From contig OZ025206.1 of the NCBI GenBank assembly GCA_964019055.1, positions 18,896,860 through 18,960,859 of the forward strand: 64,000 nt of DNA, in the 5' to 3' direction. Position numbers and translations under genes: made by a program. Numbering within the stretch: position 1 is the stretch's first letter; each line of letters opens with the position of its first letter. The notes under the pieces are model-generated. The model was not told the origin of the DNA. It saw only the letters and a list, made by a program, of their open reading frames with translations, and did no database searches. Positions 48,901 through 51,776 of this stretch are shown here, piece after piece. This stretch comes from Anthopleura xanthogrammica (taxonomy: Eukaryota > Cnidaria > Anthozoa > Actiniaria > Actiniidae).

Positions 48901-49699
48901 AAACTAATAAACTATTCGAATTTGTTATGCCTACAACATATATTATTTATTCAAAACTGCTCTTTTTTCATAATATCTAAGATCGGGTCGGGAGTGAACC
49001 GCATTCAATGCGCTGCTCACTTCAGCGACGTCTCCTAAGGATTCCATTCCCATGTTCTGTACCATGCGCGGCGCGGACCGTACCTCTGCTTGATCTGCTT
49101 GATGCCATATCCTAATAATCACTTAATTTCATTGTGCAAGGGATTCAAACTAGCTGCACGCTTCGGATGAGCAAATTAATCGAATTTAGAACCAAAGAAA
49201 CCAACATAGAAACGGATATAAGAAAAACCGTTAATGATATTATTCGCGTTTTTAATCGACTTTAGTAACTTAACGGTATTAGTATCCGGATAGCTAGCCG
49301 AGAACAAAGCCTTTTTCGAAGAGTTCCAAGATGGAAAGGTGAATAGAAAACAGAATATACTGCAAATATTTACAGGATAAAACAAGTCGATCGATATCAG
49401 CCATTATCATATTACCTCCAACTTCACTGTAAGAACTATTTTAAGTTAAAAAGCTTTGCGAGATGATGATACACGGTAATCTGTCGAGGCCTATCCTACG
49501 AAATCCCAGTTTGGTACCACCTAGTGTGAAACCAATAATACGGTAAACGTTCTGAGGCACGGCCCACATTATGGGACAGCTGACTGAAAGGCTTTGCGGT
49601 TGGTAACACAACACATCCTGGGTAGATAATTATAAACTTACCGGAGTCGAGCAACAGAAATGCAAGCAAAGGAACAACGCTATGGAAAAAGATCGCCAT
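5506..49699 (-). CDS. Gene A: giant multi-lectin type I transmembrane receptor, complete, 52 exons, 2,752 aa
   Basis: Assembled from 52 exons on the minus strand. Exon lengths sum to 8,259 nt, an exact multiple of three, with ATG at 49699 and TGA at 5506-5508. Order by residue: signal peptide 1-19; CTLD1 20-157; CTLD2 174-306; CTLD3 307-445; F5/8C-1 446-605; CTLD4 606-741; laminin-G-like 754-975; CTLD5 976-1111; SUEL 1124-1216; CTLD6 1217-1358; CTLD7 1371-1500; CTLD8 1520-1655; CTLD9 1671-1807; CTLD10 1817-1954; CTLD11 1955-2087; F5/8C-2, -3 and -4 2088-2534; Pro/Thr linker 2535-2562; SEA 2563-2687; transmembrane about 2699-2720; tail 2721-2752. Domains are bounded by phase-1 introns, the classic exon-shuffling pattern. 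It resembles mannose-receptor-type proteins in having serial CTLDs, but the mix with discoidin, laminin-G, SUEL and SEA modules is not one I know as a named family. Likely role: surface glycan recognition or adhesion (inference). All splice junctions are predicted by eye; one donor (9281) is non-canonical. Confidence 0.88.
6003..6170. repeat. MITE, 'TATAGAGGCTTTGCACCATCACGTGATGG' family, copy 1
   Basis: ATAGAGGCTT..CATCACGTGATGGCAGCC at the left is mirrored by GGCTGCCATCACGTGATGG..AAGCCTCTAT at the right, with a GACAGGAGGC / GCCTCCAGTC inner pair. Copy 2 is at 44700-44870. Another inverted element (6171-6302) and a third family (6303-6436) follow without gap. Confidence 0.8.
6303..6436. repeat. 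MITE, 'TAGACCCCTTGCAGCA' family, copy 1
   Basis: TAGACCC..AGCTCAATTTGGAGAACAAA and TTTGTCCTCCAAATTGAGCT..GCAAGGGGTCTA form a near-palindrome around CTCCTGAGAATTGG. No coding capacity. Confidence 0.8.
6582..8710 (-). CDS. Gene A exons 48-51: SEA domain with GSVIV cleavage motif
   Basis: Exons 8601-8710 (110 nt), 7895-7971 (77 nt), 7261-7412 (152 nt) and 6582-6617 (36 nt). Landmarks: [59 protein letters not shown]. Fold pattern and position next to the membrane fit a SEA domain. In MUC1-type SEA domains the sequence GSVVV is cut between Gly and Ser during folding; here it is GSVIV (Gly2627-Ser2628). The two chains would stay together non-covalently. Exon 51 ([11 protein letters not shown]) is a short juxtamembrane linker. 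Confidence 0.83.
6657..6795. repeat. MITE, 'TAGACCCCTTGCAGCA' family, copy 2
   Basis: A near-perfect palindrome of 139 bp: TAGACCCCTTGCAGCACGTC at the left and GACGTGCTGCAAGGGGTCTA at the right. This is the best preserved member here, which suggests recent movement. Confidence 0.85.
6832..6964. repeat. MITE, 'TAGACCCCTTGCAGCA' family, copy 3
   Basis: TAGACCCCTTCCACGTGACG..GACGTGCTGCAAGGGGTCTA. It lies only 36 bp from copy 2 in the same orientation and shares the CTCCTGAAAGTTGG centre. Confidence 0.8.
7609..7720. repeat. SINE-like dispersed repeat with GGAGGAAAACYGGAG core, copy 1
   Basis: Shares CACACACTACCACTACATTC..AACTCACATGTT then GGAGGAAAACTGGAGAAAAA with 23680-23795. Shorter pieces of the core occur at 14498-14530, 30001-30038 and (inverted) 39478-39510. 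The class is uncertain. Confidence 0.5.
8199..8262. repeat. (ATCA)n microsatellite
   Basis: About 15 tandem ATCA/CAAT units with one interruption, in the intron between SEA exons 48 and 49. It sits inside a repeat bounded by 'accatgtacatgtgtcattccc' and 'gggaatgacacatggtctgg'. Confidence 0.9.
8798..9238. repeat. (TGGA)n microsatellite, about 440 bp
   Basis: About 110 GATG/TGGA units with rare interruptions (GGCTGG near 8858, TGTGTGG near 8937 and at the right end). It fills most of intron 47 of gene A. On the minus strand it reads open in all frames (HPSI), which gives long false ORFs. Confidence 0.95.
9282..9365 (-). CDS. Gene A exon 47: Pro/Gln/Thr-rich stalk
   Basis: An 84-nt exon encoding [20 protein letters not shown] then LPTTPPK. 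Phase 1 is needed to join exon 48 (G+AT=Asp). The only in-phase end that keeps the whole Pro-rich run uses a GC donor (AAAG|GCATGT). In-phase GT alternatives inside the exon (CCGA|GTACCC, GGAA|GTCCAT) would shorten it. The 3' end is therefore uncertain. Confidence 0.65.
9724..9945. repeat. MITE with about 65-bp terminal inverted repeats
   Basis: AATAGTCCCTTTCACAGTTC..CATCTTGAAAGGTA and TACCTTTCAAGATGG..GGGGACTATT pair over more than 60 bp, and the interior pairs as well (AGAGACAT / ATGTCTCT). It ends 33 bp from gene A exon 46. Confidence 0.85.
9978..10905 (-). CDS. Gene A exons 44-46: discoidin/F5-8C domain 4
   Basis: Exons 10748-10905, 10375-10509 and 9978-10119 (158, 135, 142 nt; phase 0 inside). 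Landmarks: [82 protein letters not shown]. The intron before exon 46 carries a purine-rich GGAA/GAAA tract at about 10147-10270. Confidence 0.88.
10147..10270. repeat. Purine-rich GGAA/GAAC low-complexity tract
   Basis: Degenerate (GAAAGAAGGAAG) repeats in the intron between exons 45 and 46 of gene A. No stable coding sequence. Confidence 0.8.
11060..11216. repeat. Dispersed repeat shared with 40508-40684
   Basis: Both copies share TGATAAAAGTCTTTGAATCT, CAAACACTGACCACCATGTG and CAGGAAATGACGTCAAGTGA-like ends. The 40508 copy still has terminal TAGCTGGGT / ACCCAGCTA inverted repeats. Intronic in both places. Confidence 0.7.
11309..12726 (-). CDS. Gene A exons 41-43: discoidin/F5-8C domain 3
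   Basis: Exons 12596-12726, 11878-12057 and 11309-11453 (131, 180, 145 nt; phase 0 inside). Landmarks: [85 protein letters not shown]. It is the most diverged of the four: the middle exon has a Gly-rich insertion (GAGRGGG). Confidence 0.86.
12817..13168. repeat. Element with TTTAAGTTGAATATATACTT terminal inverted repeats
   Basis: The left end at 12817 is mirrored by AAGTATATATTCAACTTAAA near 13149-13168. The interior has a hairpin (GAAGACTTTTCGACTGTG / CAACAGTCTTC). About 350 bp, without an ORF; it looks like a non-autonomous DNA transposon. Confidence 0.75.
13318..14460 (-). CDS. Gene A exons 38-40: discoidin/F5-8C domain 2
   Basis: Exons 14303-14460, 13910-14059 and 13318-13459 (158, 150, 142 nt; internal phase 0). 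Landmarks: [81 protein letters not shown]. The acceptors at 14060 (CATAG) and 13460 (CATAG) were chosen because they keep phase 0 and restore the VDF and VFSANVN strands. Confidence 0.88.
14824..15892 (-). CDS. Gene A exons 36-37: CTLD11
   Basis: Exons 15689-15892 (204 nt) and 14824-15018 (195 nt), phase 1. Landmarks: [89 protein letters not shown] with WSD is intermediate between the two sugar-site types. It directly precedes the three tandem discoidin domains. Confidence 0.88.
15289..15547. repeat. MITE with TAGACCATTTCACGGTTGTC terminal inverted repeats
   Basis: The left arm (TAGACCATTTCACGGTTGTC, then GTCGCTCAA) is matched by the right arm ending GACAACCGTGAAATGGTCTA. Inside is GAAAGCGCTCGTGCATCTCG, a motif also at the end of the 55105-55279 element, so the two families are linked or nested. 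Confidence 0.8.
15581..15642. repeat. Poly-G and poly-C runs
   Basis: A G run of about 17 near 15581-15597 and a C run of about 11 near 15631, in intron 36 of gene A. Such runs are prone to sequencing error. Confidence 0.7.
16729..17734 (-). CDS. Gene A exons 34-35: CTLD10, degenerate
   Basis: Exons 17573-17734 (162 nt) and 16729-16980 (252 nt), phase 1. Landmarks: [86 protein letters not shown]. The motif positions read QPG and WME, so a classical calcium site is missing. Confidence 0.86.
17945..18236. repeat. Inverted-repeat element with inner 62-bp tandem copies
   Basis: The left end CGGTTTTGGTATGAGTG pairs with CACTCATACGAAAACCG at the right. Inside, ACGGTACTGACTTACAGC..GGTACGACATGCCGTAGAGC is repeated about three times. 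Related sequence is at 28594-28790 and 42960-43120. Confidence 0.7.
18275..18301 (-). CDS. Gene A exon 33: 27-nt micro-exon linker
   Basis: Encodes ALPLGTTS between CTLD9 and CTLD10; phase 1-1, with acceptor CAG and donor GTAAGA. It is among the shortest exons of the gene. Support is from phase and splice sites only. Confidence 0.6.
18397..20538 (-). CDS. Gene A exons 31-32: CTLD9, degenerate sugar site
   Basis: Exons 20391-20538 (148 nt) and 18397-18659 (263 nt), joined in phase 2. Landmarks: [92 protein letters not shown]. Both EPN (QPI) and WND (WRV) are lost, so calcium-dependent sugar binding is not expected. The 1.7-kb intron 18660-20390 holds no coding sequence that I recognise. Confidence 0.87.
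18660..20390 (-). other. Intron 31 of gene A, no gene seen
   Basis: 1.73 kb between the halves of CTLD9. I see no exon-like sequence. The part at about 20160-20355 (GCAAGTTTGAAAGTC.., AGCATGCGCAGACG) is an inverted relative of 37755-37960, so at least that end is a dispersed repeat. Confidence 0.6.
20777..20907. repeat. MITE, 'TAGACCCCTTGCAGCA' family, copy 4
   Basis: TAGACCCCTTGTACGTGACG..AGCTCAACTTGGAGG and CCTCCAAATTGAGCTGCATT; the right terminus has decayed (GTGCTGTATAGGG). Confidence 0.75.
21340..21384 (-). CDS. Gene A exon 30: Pro/Thr-rich linker
   Basis: A 45-nt phase 1-1 exon encoding [14 protein letters not shown], followed by a GTACGT donor. Confidence 0.72.
21470..21615. repeat. 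Foldback element, GATAATGTCCGAGGATGAGA palindrome
   Basis: CTGATAATGTCCGAGGATGA..ACATTTGGCCGAGAAGCGAA pairs with TTCGAGGGCAAATGT..TCTCATCCAAGGACATTATC. The next block (21620-22175) has a looser pair of GGTTTATTTATTTTATAACC and GGGTTATAATGTGG, possibly an enclosing element. Confidence 0.7.
22426..22813. repeat. Long hairpin element, arms of about 165 bp
   Basis: GGTAGCCCAAGCTATGGTTC.. at the left pairs with ..GAACCATAGCTTGGGCTACC at the right, and pairing continues through the centre (CCTCCCTAAATCGCC / GGCGATTTTAGGG). The whole 388 bp can fold back with a few small gaps. Confidence 0.85.
22861..23070. repeat. Dispersed repeat 'AGAGCTGTTAAGTTGTGACG', copy 1
   Basis: Shares AGAGCTGTTAAGTTGTGACG, TTTCCGGGTCCA, AATAAAGCGAAAAATGTT and GGACCCGGAAGT with copy 2 at 24786-24975. 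The TTCCGGGTCCA / TGGACCCGGAA ends are inverted, so it is MITE-like. Confidence 0.75.
23103..25237 (-). CDS. Gene A exons 28-29: CTLD8, mannose-type signature
   Basis: Exons 25051-25237 (187 nt) and 23103-23323 (221 nt), joined in phase 2. Landmarks: [91 protein letters not shown] and WND are intact. The 1.7-kb intron holds a SINE-like copy and three further dispersed repeats (23680-24975). Confidence 0.9.
23680..23795. repeat. SINE-like dispersed repeat, copy 2
   Basis: CACACACTACCACCACATTC..CTCAACTCACATGTTGA.. then GGAGGAAAACCGGAATACCC. Matches 7609-7720. Confidence 0.5.
23825..24235. repeat. About 410-bp repeat also present in gene B intron 4
   Basis: TTATCATTCAAATTATTTTC..GGTCTGCTCATGCGCA (twice)..TTGCAAGCAATTATTTGCCT..CTCGTCCAATAATTGC. 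It is colinear with 56998-57415. The ends (ATTTATCATTCAAATTATTT and its inverse near TTTGAATGATAAAAC) form nested inverted repeats. Confidence 0.8.
24503..24743. repeat. MITE with TTAAGGCCCAATTCAGACGT ends
   Basis: Left CCCAATTCAGACGTCGAACG and right TTTGACGTCTGAACTGGG are inverted copies; inner ATTGCTTTTGAGG / CCTCAAAAGCAAT also pairs. Related to 3342-3431. Confidence 0.75.
24786..24975. repeat. Dispersed repeat 'AGAGCTGTTAAGTTGTGACG', copy 2
   Basis: See 22861-23070; the two copies lie in neighbouring introns (29 and 28) of gene A and differ by small indels. Confidence 0.75.
25315..25371 (-). CDS. Gene A exon 27: Pro/Thr-rich linker
   Basis: A 57-nt phase 1-1 exon encoding [18 protein letters not shown]. 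Its core TVAP is shared with exon 30, which suggests linker duplication along with the neighbouring CTLDs. Confidence 0.75.
25495..25690. repeat. Degenerate (GGAY)n minisatellite
   Basis: Mixed GGAT/GGAC/AGAC units around 25500-25660 in gene A intron 26; an aged relative of the clean (TGGA)n array at 8798-9238. Confidence 0.8.
25764..27120 (-). CDS. Gene A exons 24-26: CTLD7, QPD signature
   Basis: Exons 27051-27120 (70 nt), 26405-26559 (155 nt) and 25764-25928 (165 nt). Landmarks: [88 protein letters not shown] plus WSD is close to a galactose-type site. The first domain half is split into two exons here, unlike most other CTLDs of the gene. Confidence 0.87.
26613..26957. repeat. Element with TTAAGGCCCTGTTACGAC ends
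   Basis: TAAGGCCCTGTTACG at the left and GTGCAACAGGGCCTTA at the right, with repeated 'gacaagttg' and 'caacttgtc' inside. About 345 bp in the intron between exons 24 and 25; no ORF. Confidence 0.7.
27620..27655 (-). CDS. Gene A exon 23: short Thr/Pro linker
   Basis: A 36-nt phase 1-1 exon encoding [11 protein letters not shown]; a GTAAGT donor follows. Ser/Thr/Pro content suggests an O-glycosylated spacer. Confidence 0.7.
27790..28172 (-). repeat. Tandem copies of the 3' end of CTLD6 exon 22 and its splice donor
   Basis: The stretch coding [14 protein letters not shown] plus the GTAAGTAG donor is repeated in the following intron at about 28080-28140, 27956-28017 and 27800-27860, with extra short pieces near 27860-27920. 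The first copy still reads [19 protein letters not shown] and the last [19 protein letters not shown], both with intact donors. The middle copy is frameshifted. Confidence 0.8.
28173..29067 (-). CDS. Gene A exons 21-22: CTLD6, mannose-like EPN
   Basis: Exons 28917-29067 (151 nt) and 28173-28447 (275 nt), joined in phase 2. Landmarks: [88 protein letters not shown] is kept, but WND reads WVDSD. The 3' end of exon 22, with its splice donor, is repeated several times in the following intron (27790-28172). Confidence 0.87.
29230..29430. repeat. Pyrimidine-rich (TTCCTCCC) low-complexity tract
   Basis: CT-rich sequence in intron 20 of gene A; no repeat unit longer than a few bases. Confidence 0.7.
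29599..29877 (-). CDS. Gene A exon 20: SUEL/rhamnose-binding lectin domain
   Basis: One 279-nt phase 1-1 exon, about 93 residues. Landmarks: [56 protein letters not shown], with eight cysteines in the spacing usual for the Gal_Lectin (SUEL) family. Known members bind rhamnose or galactose, or act as adhesion modules in latrophilin-type receptors. It sits between two CTLDs, an unusual place for it. Confidence 0.9.
30121..32530. repeat. (TAGGG)n array, about 2.4 kb
   Basis: About 480 copies of TAGGG on the plus strand with sparse variants: GGGGTAGGG near 30990, GGTGGG near 31083, TAGTAGGG near 31384, GGTTAGGG near 31657, GGTAGGTAGG near 31835, and GGGATGGGG at the right end. It fills most of intron 19 of gene A. 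Gene A is transcribed the other way, so its RNA would carry (CCCUA)n and the template strand is the G-rich, G-quadruplex-capable one. It is one base short of the animal telomere repeat TTAGGG. Confidence 0.97.
32541..32576 (-). CDS. Gene A exon 19: short Pro-rich linker
   Basis: A 36-nt phase 1-1 exon encoding [12 protein letters not shown]. Its GTATGA donor is followed after only 10 bases of intron by the giant (CCCTA)n array (TAGGG on the plus strand). Confidence 0.7.
32886..37070 (-). CDS. Gene A exons 17-18: CTLD5, galactose-type signature
   Basis: Exons 36870-37070 (201 nt) and 32886-33092 (207 nt), phase 1. Landmarks: [86 protein letters not shown] with WND is the galactose/GalNAc-type signature, unlike the EPN domains around it. 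The intron between the two halves is 3.8 kb and holds the 86-copy, 40-bp satellite at 33201-36640. Confidence 0.9.
33201..36640. repeat. Satellite: 86 tandem copies of a 40-bp unit
   Basis: Unit: ACACTGTCACGATTAAAGTA followed by ACGCAGTTCACAGCACTTTC. The array is indel-free (3,440 bp = 86 x 40). Variable positions are linked: GTCACG or GCCATG, CCCAGCTCA or CGCAGTTCA, CAGCAC or CAACAC, AAAGTA or AAAATA. The GCCATG variant occurs only from about 35205 rightwards. It fills intron 17 of gene A, inside CTLD5. Confidence 0.97.
37386..37620. repeat. Three tandem copies of a unit of about 90 bp
   Basis: TATTGGACCTATTGATAGGT..TAGCAGACTATAGATCCC.. at about 37386, 37479 and 37566, separated by C-rich stretches. 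It is followed by a partial GGGGTCTA-family MITE (about 37628-37738). Confidence 0.8.
37755..37960. repeat. Dispersed repeat, inverted relative of 20160-20355
   Basis: CGTCTGCGCATGCTC, ATGCAAATTAGTCGAAAGCG and TTTGACTTTCACACTTGCCT match the reverse complement of 20250-20355 with some substitutions. Confidence 0.55.
38105..39292 (-). CDS. Gene A exons 15-16: laminin-G/pentraxin-like (ConA-like) domain
   Basis: Exons 38803-39292 (490 nt) and 38105-38280 (176 nt), joined in phase 2. About 222 residues. Landmarks: [68 protein letters not shown], and in the second exon [11 protein letters not shown] and [18 protein letters not shown]. The start 'YWPLD', the 'WHHVVFTW' strand and the closing 'W-R-L-xx-EI' are typical of laminin-G-3-like domains, which bind proteins or glycans. 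Gene B is not covered this far in the window. Confidence 0.82.
39627..39662 (-). CDS. Gene A exon 14: short linker
   Basis: A 36-nt phase 1-1 exon encoding [11 protein letters not shown] between CTLD4 and the laminin-G-like domain, with a GTAAGT donor at 39626-39621. Small exons are hard to prove by eye, but the phases fit on both sides. Confidence 0.65.
39912..39968. repeat. (ATT)n microsatellite
   Basis: About 17 ATT/TTA units in intron 13 of gene A. Confidence 0.95.
40178..42621 (-). CDS. Gene A exons 11-13: CTLD4, no canonical calcium motif
   Basis: Exons 42532-42621 (90 nt), 41408-41629 (222 nt) and 40178-40273 (96 nt), all phase 1-1. Landmarks: [86 protein letters not shown] is replaced by GYPK and WND by WRD, so the domain probably serves protein binding or structure. 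Gene B carries the first two of these exons with the same lengths. Confidence 0.87.
40508..40684. repeat. MITE with TAGCTGGGT terminal inverted repeats
   Basis: ATAGCTGGGTCTCAATCAGC at the left, AGTGAAACCCAGCTAT at the right; centre CAAACACTGACCACCATGTG. Second copy at 11060-11216. Confidence 0.75.
40685..40860. repeat. MITE: palindrome with AGTTCACAGTTTAAGAATC arms
   Basis: Arms of about 75 bp: GCATGCGATTTTATCCCGAA..TTCTTTTGTTTAA and TTAAACAAAAGAA..TTCGGGATAAAATTGCATGC pair almost perfectly. Directly adjacent to the next element. Confidence 0.85.
40868..41061. repeat. MITE with CCAGTTTCGAATTCTCTATT ends
   Basis: The left arm (CCAGTTTCGAATTCTCTATT, then GCTCAGTGTTAGCCTC) pairs with GAGGCTAAAACTGAGCAAC..TTCGAAACTGG on the right. 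A half copy is at about 38404-38470. Confidence 0.75.
42705..45041 (-). CDS. Gene A exons 8-10: discoidin/F5-8C domain 1
   Basis: Exons 44872-45041, 43690-43854 and 42705-42849 (170, 165, 145 nt; internal junctions phase 0). Landmarks: [89 protein letters not shown]. This is a typical jelly-roll F5/8 type C fold that binds glycans, phospholipid or collagen-like ligands in known family members. The three exon lengths are identical in gene B. The exon 8 donor abuts a MITE. Confidence 0.92.
43163..43305. repeat. Repeat with TTTCAGACGTGTCATTCCC ends
   Basis: TTTCAGACGTGTCATTCCCT and GAATGACACGTGGTCTGAAA are inverted ends; the middle has CATGAATATGGATACGAC. Related full or half copies: 8155-8410, 24235-24350, 26005-26160, and shorter pieces at 7020-7085 and 10975-11040. 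Confidence 0.7.
43396..43664. repeat. MITE with about 85-bp inverted arms
   Basis: TACACGCATCAAGCATTCCG..GCGCATGCTCAGGGGATTAA and TTAATCCCCTGAGCATGCGC..CGGAATGCTTGATGCGTGTA are near-perfect inverted arms around about 100 bp. It ends 26 bp from gene A exon 9. Confidence 0.85.
43943..44117. repeat. MITE, 'TAAAGCTACGGACACA' family, best preserved copy
   Basis: AAGGTTCGGACACACGGTGC at the left and GCACCGTGTGTCCGTAGC at the right, with GTTGCTGAAGTAGGA / TCTACTTCAGCAAC inside. Confidence 0.8.
44528..44691. repeat. MITE, 'TAAAGCTACGGACACA' family
   Basis: AAAGCTACGGGCACATGGTG at the left, CATGGTGTGTCCGCGCCTTA at the right. Followed 8 bp later by the 44700-44870 MITE. Confidence 0.75.
44700..44870. 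repeat. MITE, 'TATAGAGGCTTTGCACCATCACG' family, copy 2, at a splice donor
   Basis: TAGAGGCTTTGCACCATCAC..CAGCCATGACAGGAGGC and GCCTCCTGTCATGGCTGC..GTGATGGTGCAAAGCC are inverted. The right terminus (TATA, 44867-44870) overlaps the 5' splice site of gene A exon 8, whose last base is 44872. Confidence 0.85.
45500..46006 (-). CDS. Gene A exons 6-7: CTLD3, degenerate sugar site
   Basis: Exons 45751-46006 (256 nt) and 45500-45660 (161 nt). Landmarks: [66 protein letters not shown]. The calcium-ligand WND triad is replaced by WAT, so classical sugar binding is unlikely. A 90-bp phase-2 intron splits this domain at [11 protein letters not shown]. The paralogous domain in gene B is one uninterrupted 417-nt exon, equal to 256+161. 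Confidence 0.88.
46382..47320 (-). CDS. Gene A exons 4-5: CTLD2, mannose-type signature
   Basis: Exons 47139-47320 (182 nt) and 46382-46598 (217 nt), split by a phase-0 intron just before the WIGL motif. Landmarks: [65 protein letters not shown] and WND are both present, so a functional calcium/sugar site is expected. The intron holds a MITE (46962-47100) that ends 38 bp from exon 4 and a foldback element (46694-46798). Confidence 0.9.
46694..46798. repeat. Foldback element, AATAGCCTCCTGCGCAGCCG
   Basis: GCCTCCTGCGCAGCCGCTGT..TTTCCGGTTCCC and GGGAACCGGAAGAG..CAGTGGCTGCGCATGAGGC pair around a 15-bp loop; in intron 4 of gene A. Confidence 0.75.
46962..47100. repeat. MITE, 'TAGACCCCTTGCAGCA' family, copy 5
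   Basis: CAGAGCCCTTGCTGCA..AATTTGGAGGACAAAACAA and TTGTTTTGTCCCCCAAATT..CAAAGGATCTA. Diverged ends; lies 38 bp from gene A exon 4. Confidence 0.7.
47653..47700 (-). CDS. Gene A exon 3: short Pro/Thr linker
   Basis: A 48-nt exon encoding [15 protein letters not shown]. It is phase 1-1 and joins CTLD1 to CTLD2 as a flexible spacer. The paralogous linker in gene B is at 56023-56070, also 48 nt. Confidence 0.8.
47793..48206 (-). CDS. Gene A exon 2: CTLD1, mannose-type signature
   Basis: A whole C-type lectin-like domain in a single 414-nt exon, flanked by phase-1 introns. Visible landmarks: [57 protein letters not shown] and YICK. EPN plus WND is the calcium-dependent mannose/GlcNAc-type binding signature of the family. 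Gene B has an exon of identical length at 54544-54957. Confidence 0.92.
49642..49699 (-). CDS. Gene A exon 1: signal peptide
   Basis: ATG followed by [19 protein letters not shown], a hydrophobic secretory leader, then a GTAAGT donor in phase 1. The exon is 58 nt, the same as exon 1 of the divergent paralogue at 52264. This Met was chosen because it opens the leader and the frame joins exactly to CTLD1 (G+TC=Val). Confidence 0.88.
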
Positions 49700-49789
49700 G
49701 ATGCAAGTCGACTCCCAGTCTTGCTGCTGAGAGCTACAGCCTGTTCTATTTCGATTCTACTCAGTGACCCTAGTTCTAGAGTTACTTGC

Positions 49790-49797
49790 TATATAGT
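49790..49797 (-). promoter_or_regulatory. Candidate TATA box of gene A
   Basis: CTATATAG on the minus strand, 91-98 bp upstream of the gene A start codon, in the sequence AACTATATAGCAAG. A start site some 30 bp downstream would give a 5' UTR of about 65 bp. No matching box was found just upstream of gene B. Confidence 0.4.
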
Positions 49798-51649
49798 TCA
49801 CACCGTAACCAAGCAACCGAAGGGTCGTCGAGGATCGATGTCAGACTTTGGTTTGACAAGGGGGGAAAATCAAGAAAGAAAGAAAACAAGGAAACAGGCC
49901 ATCAACGAACGATTACCCATGCAAATATTTTAAAAAGAGGCACTTGGAAGAAAATCGATGAAAATTGGAAATAATTAGAAATTTAGTTGAGAGAGAATTC
50001 TCCCTTGAATAAACCCAATAGTCGCCAGGCAACATATTTTTTTCCAGACAAATAGGGCGGACGGGATAAGAATGATCAATTATTCACTTGGAAGTAAACT
50101 ATGACATTTACTCAACCCTATTGTTCTTTTAGCTTTTTTTAAACCAAAATTTCATAGTAATAATGTGCTTTTAAAAAATGCAGAATAGTTGGAAGAGTGT
50201 CTCTTGAAAATTCATCTATATTCATTGTTAAATAAGTTCAACTAGAAATGATAATGTGACAGATTTTTGTCCAGGTGGCCCTTTAAACTGTCAGGTAACT
50301 GACATTTTACAGTTTTATCATTTTTGGTTAAATATTATGGTCAACGTTGCCCTATCCATACTCTCCTTTAGCTCAAGCCGTCTCTCAACAGTGACAGTGA
50401 CAGTGACTTCTATTCCTTAATAAATTGATTAATAATATACATGAAAAAATTACTCGAATTTGATTGGCTTAGAGCAATGCAGTTCAAGTGTAACACAGTG
50501 CAATTTGAACTCTAGATCTTTGAAAAACACACTCGTGCGAATTAATCCCAATTTGAACTCGAAACCATATGATTACCTATGCTAATAAAGTATTACTAAA
50601 CCAGATGATTATGTCATATGCTGAAACACAATGGAAATAGCATAACTTGAATACAGACATCGGCTGAAACTGAAATTGAAAGGAATTTTGTACGATTTTC
50701 AGTCGTTCGCGGCCGTTTTAGTCCCCGCAAGGGCGGATCCTGGGGGGGGGGGGGGGGGTGAATTGGGTGACTAGTCACACCCCTTGGAGTTGAATATAAT
50801 CAGAATAAAGGATAACTTAATACCAAAAAATACATCATATAATGCCTTCAGCTAGCCGAGGACCAGTCACCTCCTTGAAATCATTCTGTATCCGCCACTG
50901 AGTCTGCTGTTTCAGCCGTTTTACCGCGACCCTTCAACTGATTATTCTAAATAACACATTGCCAAAAGTAAACACGTAAGATAGGTTCAATCCAGGTTTC
51001 GTGATGATGAGCAAAGCCGGAATCAGTTTAAGCTATTAATAACTAATGATCCACTTGATCAACAAAATTTAAGGAAATTGTATTTTACCAAGAATTTGAT
51101 CGACTTCCTGTTTTTTGTTTTGCTTTTTAATTTGTTTTCGTTGTAAGTTATTATTATTCAGAGCTGCTATATGGTTACATTTTGTAAGACTCGCACTTGA
51201 CTTTTTTTCTTTTCCACTTTCAACTTCTCTTATTGTCGGTATAGGCTTCTATGACTTCAATCCCGGGGGGCTGAGTATTTCGGGGCGCTTCATACGGGAT
51301 GCTACGGGGATTTTCAGACTTCAAAGTTGAAGCCTAAATTTCAGACTTCAGAGTTGCCAATGACTTCAAATTTAAGATTAAATCTCAGAGAAAACCGAGA
51401 AAATTACGTTTGACACCGGTATGCCGACTCTAGCAAAGGTGGAGGATAAAAAGGAAATAGAGGAAAAAATAACAATAATAATGAGTGTCTGCGGAGGGGA
51501 GGGGAGGGGGGGGGTGGGGTGATATTATGAAACAAAAAAATGTACTAAAATCGTTCTGATGTTGTTAATGCGATGAATACAATTAGTGTACAGTAGTGGG
51601 AGAGCGACCGTGACGAGGGGAGTTCCAGGGGGTTACTTCGGGTCGTTTC

Positions 51650-51776
51650 ATACGGGGATGCTCCGCCCGGACTCTCGACCCCTTACCCTTTTCTATACCA
51701 AATTTCAGCAAAAAAGTACCCCTTTTTTATACCGTTTTGCCTGAAAACCCCTTTCGGGCGGAGCATCCCCGTATAG
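51650..51776. repeat. Inverted repeat 'CGGGGATGCTCCGCCCG'
   Basis: ACGGGGATGCTCCGCCCG at the left and CGGGCGGAGCATCCCCGT at the right, with AAAAAAGTACCCCTTTTT between. In the intergenic region of the two lectin genes. Confidence 0.75.
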
